DNA of 64,000 nucleotides from Methylophilaceae bacterium (GTDB taxonomy: Bacteria > Pseudomonadota > Gammaproteobacteria > Burkholderiales > Methylophilaceae): assembly GCA_006844635.1 (NCBI GenBank), contig SPJO01000124.1, positions 1-64,000 of the forward strand. The letters are read 5' to 3'. Positions within the stretch are counted from its first letter, which is position 1. Every line of letters begins with the position of its first letter. Of the stretch, positions 1 to 8,491 are shown piece after piece. Under the pieces are notes generated by a model. It made no database searches. It saw nothing but the letters and a program-made list of their open reading frames with translations, and was not told the DNA's origin. The position numbers and the translations under genes are program-made.

Positions 1-1830
1 AATTTCCACAATCAAGCCGGTATCTTCTGCTACTGCAATGAAATCTATCGGATTAATAAGCCCTTCTGTTGGGTGCTGCCATCGAATCAATGCTTCTGCT
101 TTGTAAATCTCATTGGTCTTCATATCCACGATTGGCTGATACACCAAAAAGAACTCATTATTGTTCAAGGCCTTGTGTATATCATTAATCAGCATGCCGC
201 GCTTTTTCGCTTCTAGCAACATCGCATTACTAAAGTAGCTATAGCGGTTACGCCCTTTTTGCTTCGCATCATACATCGCAATATCAGCATGTTTGATCAG
301 GGTATCTGGGTCGGCTATGTCAGTCGGATAGGTTTCTACAATGCCAATACTGGCAGAGATATGAACCACTTCCTTATTTAACTGGAATGGCTCTGCTATT
401 TTGCCTAAGATACGCTTTGCAACGCCTTCTACCCCTTTGGTGTCATTCACCTCACTCAACACGATGGTAAATTCATCACCGCCTAAGCGTGCCACATTTT
501 CTATGTAGCCCTCGCCACTTGCCCCTCTTAAGCAAGTCAAAATACGCTTTGCTACCTTTTTCAGCAGCTCATCCCCCATATCATGGCCAAGGCTATCGTT
601 AATCTCTTTAAAGTGATCCAAATCAAGAAACATCAGTGCTAACGGCAAACCAGAACGCTCGACTTTGGACAGTTCTTGTTTTAATCGATGTGTAAACATC
701 AGTCGATTCGGTAGGCTAGTCAATGTATCAAAATTGGCTTGCCGCCAAATAATCTCTTCCGCATCTTTCTTTTCAGAAATATCTGAGAGCACTGTTACAT
801 AACCTTTCACTTCACCAGTCTTATCACGTACAGGGCTAATATGTCGCTGCACAGGAATAACCTTACCATTCTTCACTTGTAGATAGCCTTCACCTCGATA
901 AACGCCTTCCGCTTTGGCTATCTGATGCGCTTCGGCTTCCACGTGGCTGCCAACTTCAGCAGGGTCCTCTGTTTCTGACTCATTTGGCTGCAAAGCGAAC
1001 ACTTCACCTTGAAGCTCTTCCAATTCATAGCCAAATGTTGCGGTAAACGCAGGGTTAATATACTGGCAACGCAAGTCGACATCTCGAAGGACAATCGGTT
1101 CTTGTACTTGTGCTAACGCTTCGTTACTTTGTTGTAGTTGGTTATCACGATCCTCAATTTGCGCAAGCATTGAGTTAAACTCTTCTGTTAGCTCACCTAA
1201 CTCATCGGTAGACGTTTTTTGCACTCGCAATGCGTAGTTACCACTCGCCGTAATTTCACCAATGGCTTTATTGAGGCGTTTGATCGGTTCTAATACATAT
1301 TTACTGGTGTTTCTTAACACTAGATAACTCATCAAGAAAATAGTCGTCAACACAGCTAGCTTTGCTAACCAATGTGTCACCAACGTTTCCCATACATGCG
1401 TCATGTCGGTCGTCACGGTTAGGGTACCAAGCGTTAAACCATTCAGTTTGACGGGCCGATTCACGGCTTGCTTTGTAAGTGCATTAAAGTTTGCCAACCA
1501 AGTGTTTTCATGATCGTGCTGATGCTGGTAGTCAACAAATAGCTGGCCTTTCTCATCGACCACTTGTGCACTGAATATCAGTTGATTCACTTCCATTAAC
1601 GCCATCACGCTTTTTGCCTTTTCGGCATTATTAGTAATGAGTGCTGGTGCCACATTCAGTGCTACCACTTCAGAAAGCGCATTAACCTGCTCTTCTACAC
1701 TCACTTTTGTATAACGGATATCTTCTACTATCGAGATCACCATGCCGACCAAAATAGCTAGACCAGTGACTAGCATAGATGTATATATCAGTTTATTTCT
1801 TAATGAAAAATTTTCTATACCAACTAGCAA
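1..1830 (-). CDS. Membrane GGDEF-EAL cyclic-di-GMP protein (C-terminus cut off by window edge)
   Basis: Cyclic-di-GMP turnover protein, 610 codons visible, running off the left edge inside its EAL domain. In order: an N-terminal membrane helix (MLVTGLAILVGMVISIVEDI), a periplasmic segment of about 130 residues, a second membrane helix, HAMP, PAS, GGDEF with an intact motif (RLGGDEFTIVL), then the start of an EAL domain with EALIRW. The synthase site looks intact; the phosphodiesterase half cannot be fully judged. I chose a TTG start at 1830 because AGGA lies 7 bases upstream and the first stop upstream is close; an ATG at 1776 would remove most of the first membrane helix. It diverges from mqo. 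Confidence is high for the domains and moderate for the start. Confidence 0.85.
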   Translation of the reverse strand, partial: MLVGIENFSLRNKLIYTSMLVTGLAILVGMVISIVEDIRYTKVSVEEQVNALSEVVALNVAPALITNNAEKAKSVMALMEVNQLIFSAQVVDEKGQLFVDYQHQHDHENTWLANFNALTKQAVNRPVKLNGLTLGTLTVTTDMTHVWETLVTHWLAKLAVLTTIFLMSYLVLRNTSKYVLEPIKRLNKAIGEITASGNYALRVQKTSTDELGELTEEFNSMLAQIEDRDNQLQQSNEALAQVQEPIVLRDVDLRCQYINPAFTATFGYELEELQGEVFALQPNESETEDPAEVGSHVEAEAHQIAKAEGVYRGEGYLQVKNGKVIPVQRHISPVRDKTGEVKGYVTVLSDISEKKDAEEIIWRQANFDTLTSLPNRLMFTHRLKQELSKVERSGLPLALMFLDLDHFKEINDSLGHDMGDELLKKVAKRILTCLRGASGEGYIENVARLGGDEFTIVLSEVNDTKGVEGVAKRILGKIAEPFQLNKEVVHISASIGIVETYPTDIADPDTLIKHADIAMYDAKQKGRNRYSYFSNAMLLEAKKRGMLINDIHKALNNNEFFLVYQPIVDMKTNEIYKAEALIRWQHPTEGLINPIDFIAVAEDTGLIVEI

Positions 1831-1857
1831 ACTTTAATCCTAAATGCGTTTCCGTTC

Positions 1858-1992
1858 ATTATAGAGACTCTTGTTACTCTCGTGCAGCAAGAAGACTTCA
1901 AGAACATTATATTTCACTCAGTATAATTACCAAGTGTTTTAGACGTTTTAGCCCAAATCAAGCAAGAATTTAGTGCTGTGTTCAAATATAAT
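1858..1992. promoter_or_regulatory. Divergent promoter region with four TATAAT-type boxes
   Basis: The short gap between the GGDEF-EAL gene and mqo holds TATAAT on the plus strand at 1922-1927 and 1987-1992, and on the minus strand at 1858-1863 and 1906-1911. None has a convincing -35 box at 16-18 bases. The plus-strand copy at 1987-1992 ends 7 bases before the mqo ATG, the geometry of a leaderless transcript. The minus-strand copy at 1858-1863 would give a leader of about 20 bases for the GGDEF-EAL gene. This is read by eye only. Confidence 0.4.
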
Positions 1993-1999
1993 ACAGCCT

Positions 2000-3484
2000 A
2001 TGAAGAAAAATGAAGTCGATGTGCTGCTGGTTGGTGGTGGCATTATGAGCGCAACACTAGGTGTGTTGCTCACAAAACTAAACCCTAAGCTCAATATCTG
2101 TTTAGTCGAACAATTGACAGATGTTGCCCTAGAAAGCTCAGATGCACTGAACAATGCAGGCACAGGCCATGCTGGCTATTGTGAATTGAATTATACGCCA
2201 GAGCTTAACAACCGTACCGTCGATATTCAACGTGCGCTTAGCATTAATGCAAACTTTGAGACGTCATTACAACTCTGGGCTAGTTTAGTGGCCTTAGGTG
2301 CATTGCCAGCAGCGCAGCACTTTATCAATAAAACACCGCATCTTAGCTTTGTATGGGGCCATGCCAATGTCGAGTTCTTGCGTCAGCGGTTTTTACAGTT
2401 AAAGCAGCACCACTTATTCAAGCGTATGCAGTTCAGTGAAGACTGGGCACAACTCAACACATGGATGCCACTCATCATGCAAGATAGGGACCCGCAAACG
2501 CGTTATGCTGCAACATGCGTCTCGCATGGCGCAGATGTTGATTTTGGCGCACTAACAAAACACATGGTGGCTTATTTGAAAAAGCAAGCCAACTTCACTC
2601 TCTTGACGGCTACCAAAGTCACTCAACTCAAACAAACCGATCAGCAGTGGCGTGTTAAATTACAAAATACAGAGTCGAAAAAGACCAAAACACTTAAGGC
2701 TCACTTTGTGTTTTTAGGTGCTGGTGGAGCATCATTACCTCTTTTACAAAAGACTGGCTTACCAGAAAGCAAAGGTTATGGTGGCTTTCCTGTTAGTGGT
2801 CAGTGGTTGATTTGCAAGAATCCTGAGATGATCAAACAACACAGTACAAAAGTGTATGGTAAAGCGGATGTCGATGCACCGCCTATGTCCGTTCCACACC
2901 TAGACACCAGGATGATTAATGGCAAACCTGCTTTATTATTTGGCCCATTTGCAGGGTTCACCACAAAATTCTTAAAAACAGGCTCAAACTTAGATTTAGC
3001 GAAGTCTGTGAAGACAAGCAACCTAAAAGCCATGATTGGTGTGGGTAAGCAGCATACGGATTTAACCAAGTACTTAATGAAAGAAGCGACACAAACACAT
3101 CAGCAACGCATGGACGCATTACGTACTTTTTTACCGAATGCAAATAATGATGATTGGGAGTTAGCGCAAGCAGGTCAACGTGTTCAGATTATTAAGCAAT
3201 GTGAAGAAAACTGGGGCAAGCTAGAGTTTGGCACTGAAACCGTTTGTGCACAAGATGGCTCACTAGCAGCATTGCTCGGCGCCTCACCCGGTGCTTCAGT
3301 CAGTGTACAAGCAATGATTGATGTGGTTGAGCGCTGCCTAACAAAACAACCAGGGCTACTAGGAGAAGACTGGCAAGCCCGCTTAAAAGAGTTGATTCCA
3401 GCGTATGGCGAGTCTTTAATTGATGATGCCGACTTGCTGCAAAAAATCAGATCGCACACGCACGAAACACTAGGGCTTTTCTAG
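2000..3484 (+). CDS. mqo: Malate:quinone oxidoreductase
   Basis: Membrane-associated FAD enzyme oxidising malate to oxaloacetate and passing electrons to quinone, bypassing NAD-dependent malate dehydrogenase. The N-terminus carries the FAD-binding VGGGIMSATLG signature typical of Mqo, followed by the family's LEQL..ALESSDA-like and NNAGTGHAGYCELNYTP segments. At 494 residues it matches the usual family length. An in-frame GTG at 1973 would add nine unusual residues; the ATG at 2000 matches known Mqo N-termini better. A TATAAT box ends 7 bases before this ATG and no Shine-Dalgarno is seen, so the mRNA may be leaderless. It converges on the PQQ protein gene with only 2 bases between stop codons. 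Confidence 0.95.
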   Translation: MKKNEVDVLLVGGGIMSATLGVLLTKLNPKLNICLVEQLTDVALESSDALNNAGTGHAGYCELNYTPELNNRTVDIQRALSINANFETSLQLWASLVALGALPAAQHFINKTPHLSFVWGHANVEFLRQRFLQLKQHHLFKRMQFSEDWAQLNTWMPLIMQDRDPQTRYAATCVSHGADVDFGALTKHMVAYLKKQANFTLLTATKVTQLKQTDQQWRVKLQNTESKKTKTLKAHFVFLGAGGASLPLLQKTGLPESKGYGGFPVSGQWLICKNPEMIKQHSTKVYGKADVDAPPMSVPHLDTRMINGKPALLFGPFAGFTTKFLKTGSNLDLAKSVKTSNLKAMIGVGKQHTDLTKYLMKEATQTHQQRMDALRTFLPNANNDDWELAQAGQRVQIIKQCEENWGKLEFGTETVCAQDGSLAALLGASPGASVSVQAMIDVVERCLTKQPGLLGEDWQARLKELIPAYGESLIDDADLLQKIRSHTHETLGLF

Positions 3485-3489
3485 CCCTA
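3471..3489. terminator. Hairpin spanning the convergent stop codons of mqo and the PQQ gene
   Basis: TAGGGCT (3471-3477) and AGCCCTA (3483-3489) form a perfect 7-bp stem around TTTCT. Both stop codons lie within the hairpin. A weak outer pair CACTAG/CTAGTG (3468-3473, 3495-3500) could form an alternative fold. There is no strong U-tract on either strand, so the termination role is inferred. Confidence 0.35.
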
Positions 3490-5271
3490 TTGTTCTAGTG
3501 CATACACCAGCATAGCATCACCCTGCTTAAAGCCCATAATCCAGTTGCCGCCACTGGCCACTGCAATGTACTGAACGCCATCAACCATATAGGAGATAGG
3601 CGGCGCATTAACGCCAAATGCTGACTGCGTTTGCCACAAGCGTTCGCCCGTTTGGCTATTGTATGCATTGAAGCTTCCATTACCCTCACCCATGAACACC
3701 AAGCCGCCAGCAGTTGCTAAACTACCGCCAACTAAAGGTTGGTCTGTTTTTTGTTGCCATGCAATCTTGCCCGTTGTTAGATCAATCGCCGATAGCAATC
3801 CCCAACTCGGGTCATCTGTTGGCTCGCTTGATGCATAACGCAGTGCTGGTTTGCCACTTTCGGCTGGCGTTTCATGTAAGGTATATTTGATTGGTGCATG
3901 AATGCCAGAAACAAAGGCTAGCTGTTTATGTTGATCTAAGCTAACTGGCGACCAATTTGATCCGCCTAGAATACCAGGGTAAACCACTTCCCCGGCAAAA
4001 GATGCTTTAGCAAACATATTTTGCTGCGGCACAAAGGCATCTGACTTTTTCAGTAGCGCGCCTGTTATGCGGTCATGAATATAAAACCAACCCGTTTTAC
4101 TGGCTTGCCCAACGGCAGGAATCAATTCACCATTGTCTGCTTGGTAGTCAAATAGGACTGGTGGACTGGCTAAATCATACCCCCACAAATCATGCGGCAC
4201 TTGTTGATAATGCCATTTACGCTCACCTGTATTGGCATCTAAGGCAATGAGCGATACGGTATATAAGTTATCACCTGGACGAGACACATCATTCATTTGT
4301 GGTGACGGGTTGCCTGTGCCGAAATAAAGAATATCATTTTCCGTATCAATCGCGGGCGTACTCCAAGCAGACCCCCCACCTAAACTAGCAGCATCTGGGT
4401 ATTGTGATAATGCAGCTTTTTCGTCAGCTATGTCGCGGTCTAAAGTAATACCATCGACTGTTGTTAAGGTAAAATCGCCCTCCCAACCTTCTGATGGAAT
4501 CGTATCAAACTGCCAAATTCGGTGGCCGTCATTAGCATCAAAAGCCGCTAAAAAACCAGGTCGGCCAAACCGTCCAGTCACACCGATCACAGCACCCAAA
4601 GGCGCATCTTCTCGTGGGCTATCAATATGCAAACCATAACCAACCCCTGTAATGCCAATCATCACTTTCCCTTTATACACCACAGGGGCCATGCCTATGC
4701 CAATCCCTGTGCCACCTGTAACTTTACGTGTTTTATTTGGGTCATCCTGATGTAAGTTTTCTTGTCCTTCACGGCTAATCGCCGCTTCAACGACATCGAC
4801 ATCCCAGACTTTTTCACCTGTTTTGGCATCTAATGCAATTAAACGTGCATCAACCGTGCCCATATAGACCTTGCCATCACTCACCGCAACCCCTCTATTT
4901 TGCGGCCCACAGCACATCTTCCAATCTTTGCGTCTATCATGCTCATATCGCCATAACTCTTCGCCTGTCACCGCATTCACAGCAACAACATGGTTAAATG
5001 GCAGAGAAAAATACATCACGCCGCCTTGCACAATAGGGGTCGTTTGATAACTCGCCACAACGCCACTATTATGTTGCCAAGCTAATTTAAGATTTTTCAC
5101 ATTAGCCACATTAATCTGATCTATCGGTGAAAAACGCTGACTACTAAAGTCACGGCCATAACTCGGCCAGTCTCCGCTGCTGCTCGACTCTGTATTATTT
5201 TCTGCGTGATTGCAACCCAGCAAGCCTGTTAAAATCAGTAATAGAATTGAATATGAACGTAGTTTTTTCAT
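3487..5271 (-). CDS. PQQ-dependent quinoprotein dehydrogenase-like lipoprotein
   Basis: Quinoprotein of the beta-propeller alcohol/glucose dehydrogenase type, 594 residues from the ATG at 5271, which follows AGGT. The N-terminus is a lipoprotein signal with lipobox LLGC, so it should be anchored in the periplasm. Family hallmarks: WPSYGRDFSSQRFSP near the start, an adjacent cysteine pair in CCGPQNRG that corresponds to the redox disulfide of methanol dehydrogenases, a GTGNPSP metal-ligand segment, and propeller repeats such as ALDAKTGEKVWDVDV. No CxxCH haem motif is present. Oddly, the stretch that normally reads W-D-Y-D/A around the catalytic Asp reads LWGYDLAS, with Gly at the Asp position. 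The substrate cannot be deduced. Confidence 0.8.
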   Translation of the reverse strand: MKKLRSYSILLLILTGLLGCNHAENNTESSSSGDWPSYGRDFSSQRFSPIDQINVANVKNLKLAWQHNSGVVASYQTTPIVQGGVMYFSLPFNHVVAVNAVTGEELWRYEHDRRKDWKMCCGPQNRGVAVSDGKVYMGTVDARLIALDAKTGEKVWDVDVVEAAISREGQENLHQDDPNKTRKVTGGTGIGIGMAPVVYKGKVMIGITGVGYGLHIDSPREDAPLGAVIGVTGRFGRPGFLAAFDANDGHRIWQFDTIPSEGWEGDFTLTTVDGITLDRDIADEKAALSQYPDAASLGGGSAWSTPAIDTENDILYFGTGNPSPQMNDVSRPGDNLYTVSLIALDANTGERKWHYQQVPHDLWGYDLASPPVLFDYQADNGELIPAVGQASKTGWFYIHDRITGALLKKSDAFVPQQNMFAKASFAGEVVYPGILGGSNWSPVSLDQHKQLAFVSGIHAPIKYTLHETPAESGKPALRYASSEPTDDPSWGLLSAIDLTTGKIAWQQKTDQPLVGGSLATAGGLVFMGEGNGSFNAYNSQTGERLWQTQSAFGVNAPPISYMVDGVQYIAVASGGNWIMGFKQGDAMLVYALEQ

Positions 5272-5348
5272 TTTAAACCTAATGTTAGCTAGCACGATGT
5301 ATGAAGTATACAGGTTAGTATATACCAAAACAAAAAAAGTGGAAGCAT

Positions 5349-6545
5349 ATGAAGACAGCCATTGTGATTGGCGGCGGCATTGCAGGCTGTAGCACAGCAT
5401 ATGCATTAGCTAAGCGCGGGACGCATGTCACGTTAATAGAACGTCAAACAGCGCTTGCGCAAGGTGCCTCTGGCAATCCAGTTGCGATGCTATACCCCAA
5501 GTTTAATAGCGGCAAAAGCATCCTTAGTGATGTTGCGAGTGCAGGCTTCTCTTATACTCACTCACTCTTAAAGCAATGTTCGAATGCGCAACAGCTTTAT
5601 GATATTTGTGGGCAAATACAGTTGGCATTTAATGCGCGTGAGCAAGCAAAACAGCAAGCCTCACTCAACAACAAAACAGCGCATACAGCAATCGAATGGT
5701 TGGACGCAGTGCAATTGAGCGAAAAAGCCAACATACCATTATCAATGGATGGCTTATGGTTACCAGAAGCTGGATGGGTTAAACCGCAGCAACTTTGCGC
5801 GCAACTTACGCAATCAGATAATATTCATTGCATTACAAACACTGAAGCTATTACTGTTCAACAAAACGTTTCACAATGGCAAGTCACGTTAGCCAAACAG
5901 TCACTCCTTGCTGATATTGTAGTGATTTGCAACGCGAACGATATCAAGCAGTTTCCGCAATGCCAACACATTGCCATCACTCCAGTGAGGGGCCAAGTCA
6001 ACTTCTTCACAGAAAATGCGCTAAGCCAGCCAATGCATACAATTGTTTGTACAGACCACTATCTAAGCCCAGCTATTGATGGCATTCACGCTATTGGCAC
6101 TAGTTATGCACCGAATGATTTAAACCCTAACCTTTCAGCAGAAGACACACAAAGTAACTTATCCGCACTCAATGCGATTTCAACCGCATTGTTTAATCAA
6201 CTAGATTCATCCAGTGTGACTGGACGCGTAGCTTGGCGGAGTGCTACCAGAGATTATGTGCCACTCGCAGGCCAGCTCATCGATGAACAGGCACTTAGAA
6301 AAAAACCGCCTCGTTATAATGATAACCCTGCTGACTTGCCTTGGCTGACTGGTTTATATGTCAATGCTGGCCATGGGTCGAAAGGCATGATTACTGCCCC
6401 TATGTGTGCAGAACTGATAGCCAATCAAATTAATCAAGAACCTTTTGTCATTACCCATCGATTAGCTTCAGCGCTTAATCCAAGTCGTTTTTTATTGCGG
6501 GATATTGGCTTAAAACGAATGACACAAAATCTATTTACTTTTTAG
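5349..6545 (+). CDS. mnmC: Stand-alone MnmC oxidoreductase domain (tRNA U34 modification)
   Basis: FAD-dependent oxidoreductase matching the C-terminal half of MnmC, which removes the carboxymethyl group from cmnm5(s2)U34 in tRNA to give nm5(s2)U34. It begins with the dinucleotide-binding VIGGGIAGCSTAYALAKRG, followed by the characteristic QGASGNPVAMLYPKF, and ends with a GLYVNAGHGSKGM segment that binds FAD. At 398 residues it has only the oxidase half; full-length MnmC also has an N-terminal methyltransferase domain of roughly 250 residues, absent here and not encoded nearby. GGAAG lies just upstream of the ATG. It diverges from the PQQ gene across 77 bases and is followed closely by the glycosyltransferase gene. 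Confidence 0.85.
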   Translation: MKTAIVIGGGIAGCSTAYALAKRGTHVTLIERQTALAQGASGNPVAMLYPKFNSGKSILSDVASAGFSYTHSLLKQCSNAQQLYDICGQIQLAFNAREQAKQQASLNNKTAHTAIEWLDAVQLSEKANIPLSMDGLWLPEAGWVKPQQLCAQLTQSDNIHCITNTEAITVQQNVSQWQVTLAKQSLLADIVVICNANDIKQFPQCQHIAITPVRGQVNFFTENALSQPMHTIVCTDHYLSPAIDGIHAIGTSYAPNDLNPNLSAEDTQSNLSALNAISTALFNQLDSSSVTGRVAWRSATRDYVPLAGQLIDEQALRKKPPRYNDNPADLPWLTGLYVNAGHGSKGMITAPMCAELIANQINQEPFVITHRLASALNPSRFLLRDIGLKRMTQNLFTF

Positions 6546-6547
6546 AT

Positions 6548-6553
6548 TAAAAT
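6548..6553 (+). promoter_or_regulatory. Candidate -10 box (TAAAAT) for a leaderless glycosyltransferase mRNA
   Basis: TAAAAT sits 6 bases before the ATG at 6560, where no Shine-Dalgarno sequence is visible. The box overlaps the end of mnmC, so read-through from mnmC is equally possible. Confidence 0.3.
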
Positions 6554-6559
6554 AGCGCC

Positions 6560-8473
6560 ATGGCTGACGTAAACAATTTAATTCAACAAGCACAAAACGC
6601 GCAAGCACAAGGTAACAACAGTAAAGCCTTAGATTACTTCCACCAAGCACTCTTGCAACACCCAGATGAAGTAAGCTTACAAGCTACTTGTGGCAATCTT
6701 TGTGTTCAATTAGGCAAGTATGAAGAAGCCGCTGGGCATTTCCGACGCATACTGCTGTTCAATAAAAGCCCTGAAGTGCGCAATGCGCTCTGCTATGCGT
6801 TGCAAGCGCTCGGGAACGAAGCGGATAACAGCCAACAATACGCGCTGGCTGAAGCGTGTTTTGAAGAAGCGTTATCACATCAACCTAACCATGCAGGCTA
6901 TTGGTATAACTTAGGCAATGCACAACGTGAATTAGGAAAGCTCACGGCAGCAGTCACTAGCTTTCAACAATCCATTCAAGCAGACCCAAACAACGCTGAT
7001 GCTTATAATAATTTAGGTAATGTGCAAAGAGAACTCGGTCAACTCGATGTCGCCATTAATCATTATCGTCAAGCATTGAAATTAAATCCGAATTTGCATC
7101 ATGCCCTCGCACATTTAATCCATCAGAAGCAACATGTTTGCGAATGGCAAAGCACAGAAAATGAGGATTTAGCACAACAAATACAAACTGCACGTGCCTT
7201 AGTCTGCAGTACGCCAGCAGCACAAATATCGCCCTTCGCATTTTTAGCCATGCCATCAACAACGGCGGAAGAGCAAAAGCAATGTGCTAACCATTATGTA
7301 GCGCAAAACTACCAACAGCTTATCCAACTACGTGATAGCTTGTCATTCTCGCACCAGACTAAGAATAAGCAAAAGCTGCATATTGCCTACCTATCTGCAG
7401 ACTTTCGCTTACACCCACTCGCCTTTCTAATTACATCACTAATTGAACACCATGATCGAAGTCGCGTTGAAGTGAGCGCCTATTCTTACGGCGCTAGTGA
7501 TGACACTGACACAAGAAAAAGACTCATCAAAGCATTCGACCACTTTACCGATATTCGAATGCTCAATGATGTCGATGCTGCTAGCCAAATTAACCAAGAC
7601 CAAGTAGATATCTTGATTGATTTAACTGGCTATACGCAAAGTAGCCGTACAGGCATCGTCGCATTGCGACCAGCAGCTATTCATATCAGTTGGCTTGGCT
7701 TCCCCGGCACCATGGGTAGCTACCAAGGCCAATCGTTATTTGATTACATCATTGCCGATGAAACAACGGCACCCAGAGCTGAAGACTTTACCGAACAAGT
7801 AATGTATCTACCCTGCTACCAACCGAATAGCCCACGCGATATGGCTGCAGAAAGTAGCAAAGCAAGCCACCAATTACCGAATGATAGTTTCATTTTTTGC
7901 AGCTTTAATCAAACATTTAAAATCACACCAGCCATCTTTGCCATATGGATGCGTCTGCTAAAAGCTGAACCCGCTAGCGTGTTATGGCTATTAGATTGCA
8001 ATCAATGGGCAAAAAGCAATTTACAAAAAGAAGCCACACACGCAGACATTGACCCAAGTCGCTTAATCTTTGCCCCAAGAGTAACTGCCGCTGAACATAT
8101 TGAAAGGCAGCGTCATGCGGATTTATTTATAGACACATTGCCCTATAACGCGCATACCACTGCTAGCGATGCGCTTTGGGCTGGACTCCCTGTGCTCACT
8201 TATCAAGGAGATACTTTCGCAGCAAGTGTAGCCGCTAGCATCTTAAAACAAGCCAAGCTGCCTGATTTAATCTGCTCCTCTTTAGCAGAATACGAAGAAA
8301 AAGCCTTACATTATGCGACGCACCCAGATGATTTAGTTGCAATAAAAAAACAACTAAACGATACAATCAAAACATCTAATTTATTTAATTCGGAAAAGTT
8401 TGCAAGATTACTGGAAACTCAATACCATGAAGCTTGGCAACGCTTTACAGCTAATACGCCGCAAGAAAATTGA
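6560..8473 (+). CDS. TPR-containing O-GlcNAc-transferase-like glycosyltransferase (SPINDLY/GT41 type)
   Basis: Predicted cytoplasmic protein glycosyltransferase, 637 residues. The first about 200 residues are tandem TPR units, seen as repeats of the form YNLGNAQRELGKL and YNNLGNVQRELGQL. The C-terminal half has GT41/SPINDLY landmarks: YLSADFRLHPLAFL, a DLTGYTQSSRTGI segment, ISWLGFPGTMGS, and the nucleotide-sugar region DTLPYNAHTTASDALWAGLP. Such enzymes transfer N-acetylglucosamine or another sugar to Ser/Thr of protein targets; in bacteria they often modify flagellins, pilins or surface proteins. The next gene, 18 bases downstream, is pilU, so a type IV pilus component is a plausible but unproven target. 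Confidence 0.85.
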   Translation: MADVNNLIQQAQNAQAQGNNSKALDYFHQALLQHPDEVSLQATCGNLCVQLGKYEEAAGHFRRILLFNKSPEVRNALCYALQALGNEADNSQQYALAEACFEEALSHQPNHAGYWYNLGNAQRELGKLTAAVTSFQQSIQADPNNADAYNNLGNVQRELGQLDVAINHYRQALKLNPNLHHALAHLIHQKQHVCEWQSTENEDLAQQIQTARALVCSTPAAQISPFAFLAMPSTTAEEQKQCANHYVAQNYQQLIQLRDSLSFSHQTKNKQKLHIAYLSADFRLHPLAFLITSLIEHHDRSRVEVSAYSYGASDDTDTRKRLIKAFDHFTDIRMLNDVDAASQINQDQVDILIDLTGYTQSSRTGIVALRPAAIHISWLGFPGTMGSYQGQSLFDYIIADETTAPRAEDFTEQVMYLPCYQPNSPRDMAAESSKASHQLPNDSFIFCSFNQTFKITPAIFAIWMRLLKAEPASVLWLLDCNQWAKSNLQKEATHADIDPSRLIFAPRVTAAEHIERQRHADLFIDTLPYNAHTTASDALWAGLPVLTYQGDTFAASVAASILKQAKLPDLICSSLAEYEEKALHYATHPDDLVAIKKQLNDTIKTSNLFNSEKFARLLETQYHEAWQRFTANTPQEN

Positions 8474-8491
8474 TAAACATTAGGATTATTT

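Noticed and set aside
1973..1999. GTG start for mqo
   Set aside because: It adds nine residues unlike Mqo N-termini; the ATG at 2000 begins the family pattern.
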